Assembly (NCBI GenBank): GCA_003023695.1
Contig: PXYW01000003.1
Coordinates: 1-64,000, forward strand
DNA: 64,000 nucleotides
Direction: 5' to 3'
Source of the DNA: Sulfobacillus benefaciens
GTDB taxonomy: Bacteria > Bacillota > Sulfobacillia > Sulfobacillales > Sulfobacillaceae
Shown here: piece after piece, positions 61,799 to 64,000 of the stretch
Layout: every line of letters starts with the position of its first letter
How positions within the stretch are numbered: the stretch's first letter is position 1
Position numbers and translations under genes: made by a program
The notes under the pieces: model-generated
Database searches by the model: none
Seen by the model: the letters and a program-made list of their open reading frames with translations, nothing else
Told to the model about the DNA's origin: nothing

Positions 61799-62041
61799 TT
61801 ACAGTAGTATTTCTAACCCTCGATGCAGAATGTTGATCGCTGCGTTTACGTCGCGATCAATTTCTAATCCATATACAGAGCACTGGTGGATTCGCACCGA
61901 TAGGTCTTTCTTTACAATCGTTCCGCATCCGCCACTACACAGTTGCGACGTATGATGCGGGGGCACTTTAAGCAGTTGCTTGCTAGCGTTTTTTGCTTTG
62001 TATTCCAGATAGGTAGCAAGTTTGCCCCGGTGTTGTGTTTG
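61799..62041 (-). pseudogene. C-terminal fragment of an IS605-family TnpB
   Basis: Eighty open codons read RGKLATYLEYKAKNASKQLL, then HHTSQLCSGGCGTIVKKDL, a zinc-finger half with an extra residue. The second half is SVRIHQCSVYGLEIDRDVNA, whose last cysteine has become tyrosine, followed by AAINILHRGLEILL and a stop at 61799-61801. The catalytic RuvC aspartate region DRDVNAAINIL is kept, but a stop and frame changes lie upstream (62042-62180). A decayed nuclease gene. Confidence 0.75.
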
Positions 62042-62224
62042 CTACGAGAGAAAGCCGTATTAGACCGCACGGCAGCGTTGGCGGTTTCTTTCGTCCTGTG
62101 GCCGAGTCGCCAGGAATTGCGGGCAATTCGTGCTGAATGCGCTGCATCTTAGTACGACCGCCGAATTGGTGCACAATGCCCTCTCAATTAACAGCGCAAA
62201 ATATTTCTACATGATACCGTCAAA

Positions 62225-62482
62225 TTACCGGGCTTGTCGAAGCCCCGTTGTCGATCTCTTAGGGCGGTCCCAATCCCTCAATTGAATTCCCCAAAATCCG
62301 ACTAATCCAGCCAATGATATAACGGCGACGATGCCCCCAAGAATTACAGGGCCAAGAATGCTCGCTGGCCATAATTTATGAACGGGATGCGAAAATCCTA
62401 CAACGAAAGGACTGACAGCAACCCAAATACCTGCCAATAAAGCAATGGACGAAATCCAACTATCCCCGCGCAATTTAAACAC
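62225..62482 (-). CDS. SPW-repeat-like small membrane protein
   Basis: 85 residues, two helices. The segment SIALLAGIWVAVSPFVVGFS carries the S-P-(W/F) turn of the SPW repeat family. GTG start; the first eight bases overlap the end of the upstream gene, so translation is coupled. Role unknown; such proteins often occur in stress-linked clusters. Confidence 0.65.
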   Translation of the reverse strand: MFKLRGDSWISSIALLAGIWVAVSPFVVGFSHPVHKLWPASILGPVILGGIVAVISLAGLVGFWGIQLRDWDRPKRSTTGLRQAR

Positions 62483-62879
62483 CTTCCCTTCGCCGTTCGT
62501 CTTTGTTTTGTAATTGACGCGTTAAATCCCGCAACACTGATTCCGCTAGCGGCTTTAATAGGGTATCCAAATCGGTCCCAGAGTCGGTGGTTACGCCTGG
62601 TGCCGACAGTTGTGCTACAGGCTTCGGTCGACTCGCAGGTTTTTTCTCGGTCGCCTGAATCAGTCCACACTTTCGCATTTCCCGGCGTAAAGCTCCGAGC
62701 CACGACCCTAGCCCTAGCAAAGCGATGACCACCACGCCTACGCCACTCCAAAAATCCGTATACCCGGCCTTTGACCAGGTGCCATGAGTCATTCCCAAGG
62801 CAAATGGCCATAGCAAGAGCGCTATACCCGCTAATAGCACAATCGTCAGTGTTGCGATGGGCCATAAATATTTTGACAT
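62475..62879 (-). CDS. Membrane protein with SPW-like N-terminus and polar tail
   Basis: 134 residues: two helices in the first 62 residues (TIVLLAGIALLLWPFALGM and VGVVVIALLGLGSWLGAL), then a charged cytosolic tail with a possible amphipathic helix LLKPLAESVLRDLTRQLQ. AGGAAGT before the ATG at 62877-62879 sets the start. Overlaps the next SPW-like gene by eight bases; the two are probably partners. Confidence 0.65.
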   Translation of the reverse strand: MSKYLWPIATLTIVLLAGIALLLWPFALGMTHGTWSKAGYTDFWSGVGVVVIALLGLGSWLGALRREMRKCGLIQATEKKPASRPKPVAQLSAPGVTTDSGTDLDTLLKPLAESVLRDLTRQLQNKDERRREGV

Positions 62880-62939
62880 TCTAACTTCCTGGTTAGAAAA
62901 ACCTATGATAATCTCGTTTGGTTTTTCCCTGTCTCGGAT

Positions 62940-63170
62940 GAGACCCGCCGTCCTCACAGGATTCGCCGGCTCGGGGGTGGCTTCCGCCCCATGGAGCCGG
63001 GATGCATTTCCCCTGCTCCCCGCTCAAGATCCCGGCAGGAGAAGGATGGCAGGAAACTCCCATCGGTGTCCCGTCGGTGGTGCCTTGAGCCCCAGTGTTA
63101 CTGGGCCCTCATGAAGATACCCCGTCGCTCCTTTCGCCACGTGGTGGCGACGGGGGAATGCAATATGGGT
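62940..63170 (-). ncRNA. Candidate omega-RNA/right-end region of a TnpB-related element
   Basis: Directly 3' of the TnpB-related fragment, this stretch is full of stem-loops. CCGGCTC (62966-62972) pairs with GAGCCGG (62994-63000), enclosing a second GGGG/CCCC stem. CCCAGT-GTT-ACTGGG lies at 63091-63105, and CGCCAC-GTG-GTGGCG at 63135-63149. GTCTC-GGAT-GAGAC at about 62933-62946 may mark the element end. It is also more G+C rich than its surroundings. TnpB guide RNAs are known to arise from exactly this position. Confidence 0.5.
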
Positions 63171-63557
63171 CATTTGGAGAATACTGTCGTGCGATATCCT
63201 AACCAGGTACTCAAATACTGATGGGGCGATGCCAACGTCTTCGTTGCTACGCATTTAATCCGGGCCCAGGTGCTCCAAACGCTTTTCCGATAGGATGGAT
63301 CATTCCACTGATGCTGGGCTTGCATCCACTGCCGCAAGGCTTTGGGAACGTTCTCCCGCCAGACTTTGAGGCCGCCCCGGCGGCCAATGACCAACGCTGC
63401 CGCATGATGGACACTCATGCCATACTGCGGTTGATATTTGAACTGCCCGATCATCGAGGTATATGCCGGTTTGACTTTCCGCACGGCGACGCCTTCCCGC
63501 GCAGCCTGTCGTTCGATCGCCGTCAGCAAAGCCCGATAATTAAACTGGCTATTAAGC
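63170..63557 (-). pseudogene. C-terminal fragment of a TnpB-related (IS200/IS605 accessory) protein
   Basis: The frame reads SQFNYRALLTAIERQAAREG, then KVKPAYTSMIGQFKYQPQYG and MSVHHAAALVIGRRGGLKVW, the characteristic end of TnpB-related proteins. The N-terminal two-thirds is missing. It lies in the same reading frame as the MarR fragment upstream, separated only by the TAG at 63560-63562. Confidence 0.75.
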
Positions 63558-63559
63558 CC

Positions 63560-63799
63560 CTAAACTGGCGTAGACACGCAGCCGCGAACCGTTGTATGAT
63601 CGTCGGGAGCCGAGGAGGACAGTTTTCTTGCCAGATCCCCTGCAACTTCCGGTTGCTCCCGCAATATTCGCATACACTGTACATGGGAGAGGGTGAGATG
63701 ATGCGATTTCCACAAGTCGGCGATCATTGGCTCAGCCAATGCAATAACCTCTAAAAAGGCTCTCATGGTTTCCCGCGCTAATCCCGAAATGGTTGACAT
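63560..63799 (-). pseudogene. MarR-family regulator truncated by a transposon fragment
   Basis: 79 codons. The N-terminal dimerisation helix and the beginning of the winged helix are present (LTLSHVQCMRILREQP, EVAGDLARKLSSSAP), and then the sequence leaves the family and meets TAG at 63560-63562. About half the expected protein is lost. The loss of the wing and C-terminal helix makes it almost surely inactive. Confidence 0.7.
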
Positions 63800-64000
63800 A
63801 AATTTCCTTCACCTGTTGTTAATATTTAATGATACGTAAATACTTGCCCCTTAGTTAACTACAATCGATATTAAAATAAATTAAACTTAACGAATCTTTG
63901 CACTTATTTCCAGTATTCCCCAGATCATCAAAATTTGATGAAAAACATCGATGGCGAGCCCTTATACGCTAATTTGGTTCAAAATCTTGCCTTTACCAGC
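63800..64000. promoter_or_regulatory. AT-rich region upstream of the truncated MarR gene
   Basis: Strongly AT-rich between 63815 and 63910, with a perfect ten-base palindrome TAGTTAACTA at 63852-63861. This suits an old promoter/operator region. No gene is visible up to the window edge. Confidence 0.4.

Noticed and set aside
1-64000. CRISPR array, tRNA or rRNA genes
   Set aside because: No regularly spaced repeats and no cloverleaf or rRNA-like sequence was seen in any gap, though a weak tRNA could escape reading by eye.

Overview
The window looks like part of a chromosome from a Gram-positive, aerobic, probably acidophilic bacterium of the Bacillota. I lean towards a Sulfobacillus-like organism, but this is inference. 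The reasons are about 50% G+C by eye, strong AAGGAGG-type ribosome sites with frequent GTG and TTG starts, a lipoprotein peptide-binding protein, an aerobic carbon-monoxide-dehydrogenase-like molybdenum hydroxylase operon with an SCO1 protein, PucR and HxlR regulators, glutamate decarboxylase, and decayed IS607/IS605-type transposons. No rRNA, tRNA, CRISPR array or phage was seen.

Layout. 1-5.3 kb (minus): agmatine/putrescine catabolism, with aldehyde dehydrogenase, agmatinase, class III aminotransferase and an APC permease cut by the left edge. 5.6-11.8 kb: an orphan peptide-binding lipoprotein, an ArsR-type regulator divergent from a flavin reductase, then a diiron ferritin-like protein followed by two tandem paralogous mini membrane proteins, and a succinylglutamate-desuccinylase-like hydrolase. 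11.9-18.8 kb (plus): a MarR regulator overlapping a MacB-type ABC exporter, a coiled-coil protein, and a heterodimeric ABC exporter with one degenerate ATP site. 18.8-29.1 kb: an ATPase, amidohydrolase, alpha/beta hydrolase, an MFS / CoA-ligase / acyltransferase-3 operon, an MDR reductase, a zinc-ribbon protein and an M20 hydrolase. 29.5-31 kb: HxlR divergent from pirin.

31-38 kb (minus): a coxS-coxL-coxM-coxD-coxE-SCO1 operon. The large subunit carries the form II motif AYRGAGR, so its substrate may not be CO. 38.1-42 kb: a histidine phosphatase, a candidate structured RNA with promoter and terminator, an acyl-CoA synthetase and an unrecognised protein. 42-52.8 kb: peptidase C, then an amine/GABA module (APC permease, omega-aminotransferase, divergent PucR), an MFS/MarR pair, a catalytically dead rhomboid-like protein and glutamate decarboxylase. 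52.8-55.6 kb: patatin, K+ channel and GNAT acetyltransferase.

55.7-58.7 kb holds the most unusual unit: two tandem paralogous cytosolic sensor proteins, one an active-looking histidine kinase and the other with every kinase motif lost. A stand-alone receiver overlaps the kinase tail-to-tail. 58.8-64 kb is a decaying region with frameshifted genes, a PrsW protease whose zinc ribbon is out of frame, a fused tnpA/tnpB relic, a tnpB tail, SPW-type membrane proteins, and a MarR gene truncated by a TnpB-related fragment whose 3' flank folds like a transposon omega RNA.

How the genes fit together: agmatine is converted to putrescine, then aminobutanal, then GABA (left end), and glutamate to GABA (51 kb). 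The 45-kb aminotransferase and permease could import or remove GABA and related amines. This would suit peptide- and amine-scavenging mixotrophy together with proton-consuming decarboxylation in acid.
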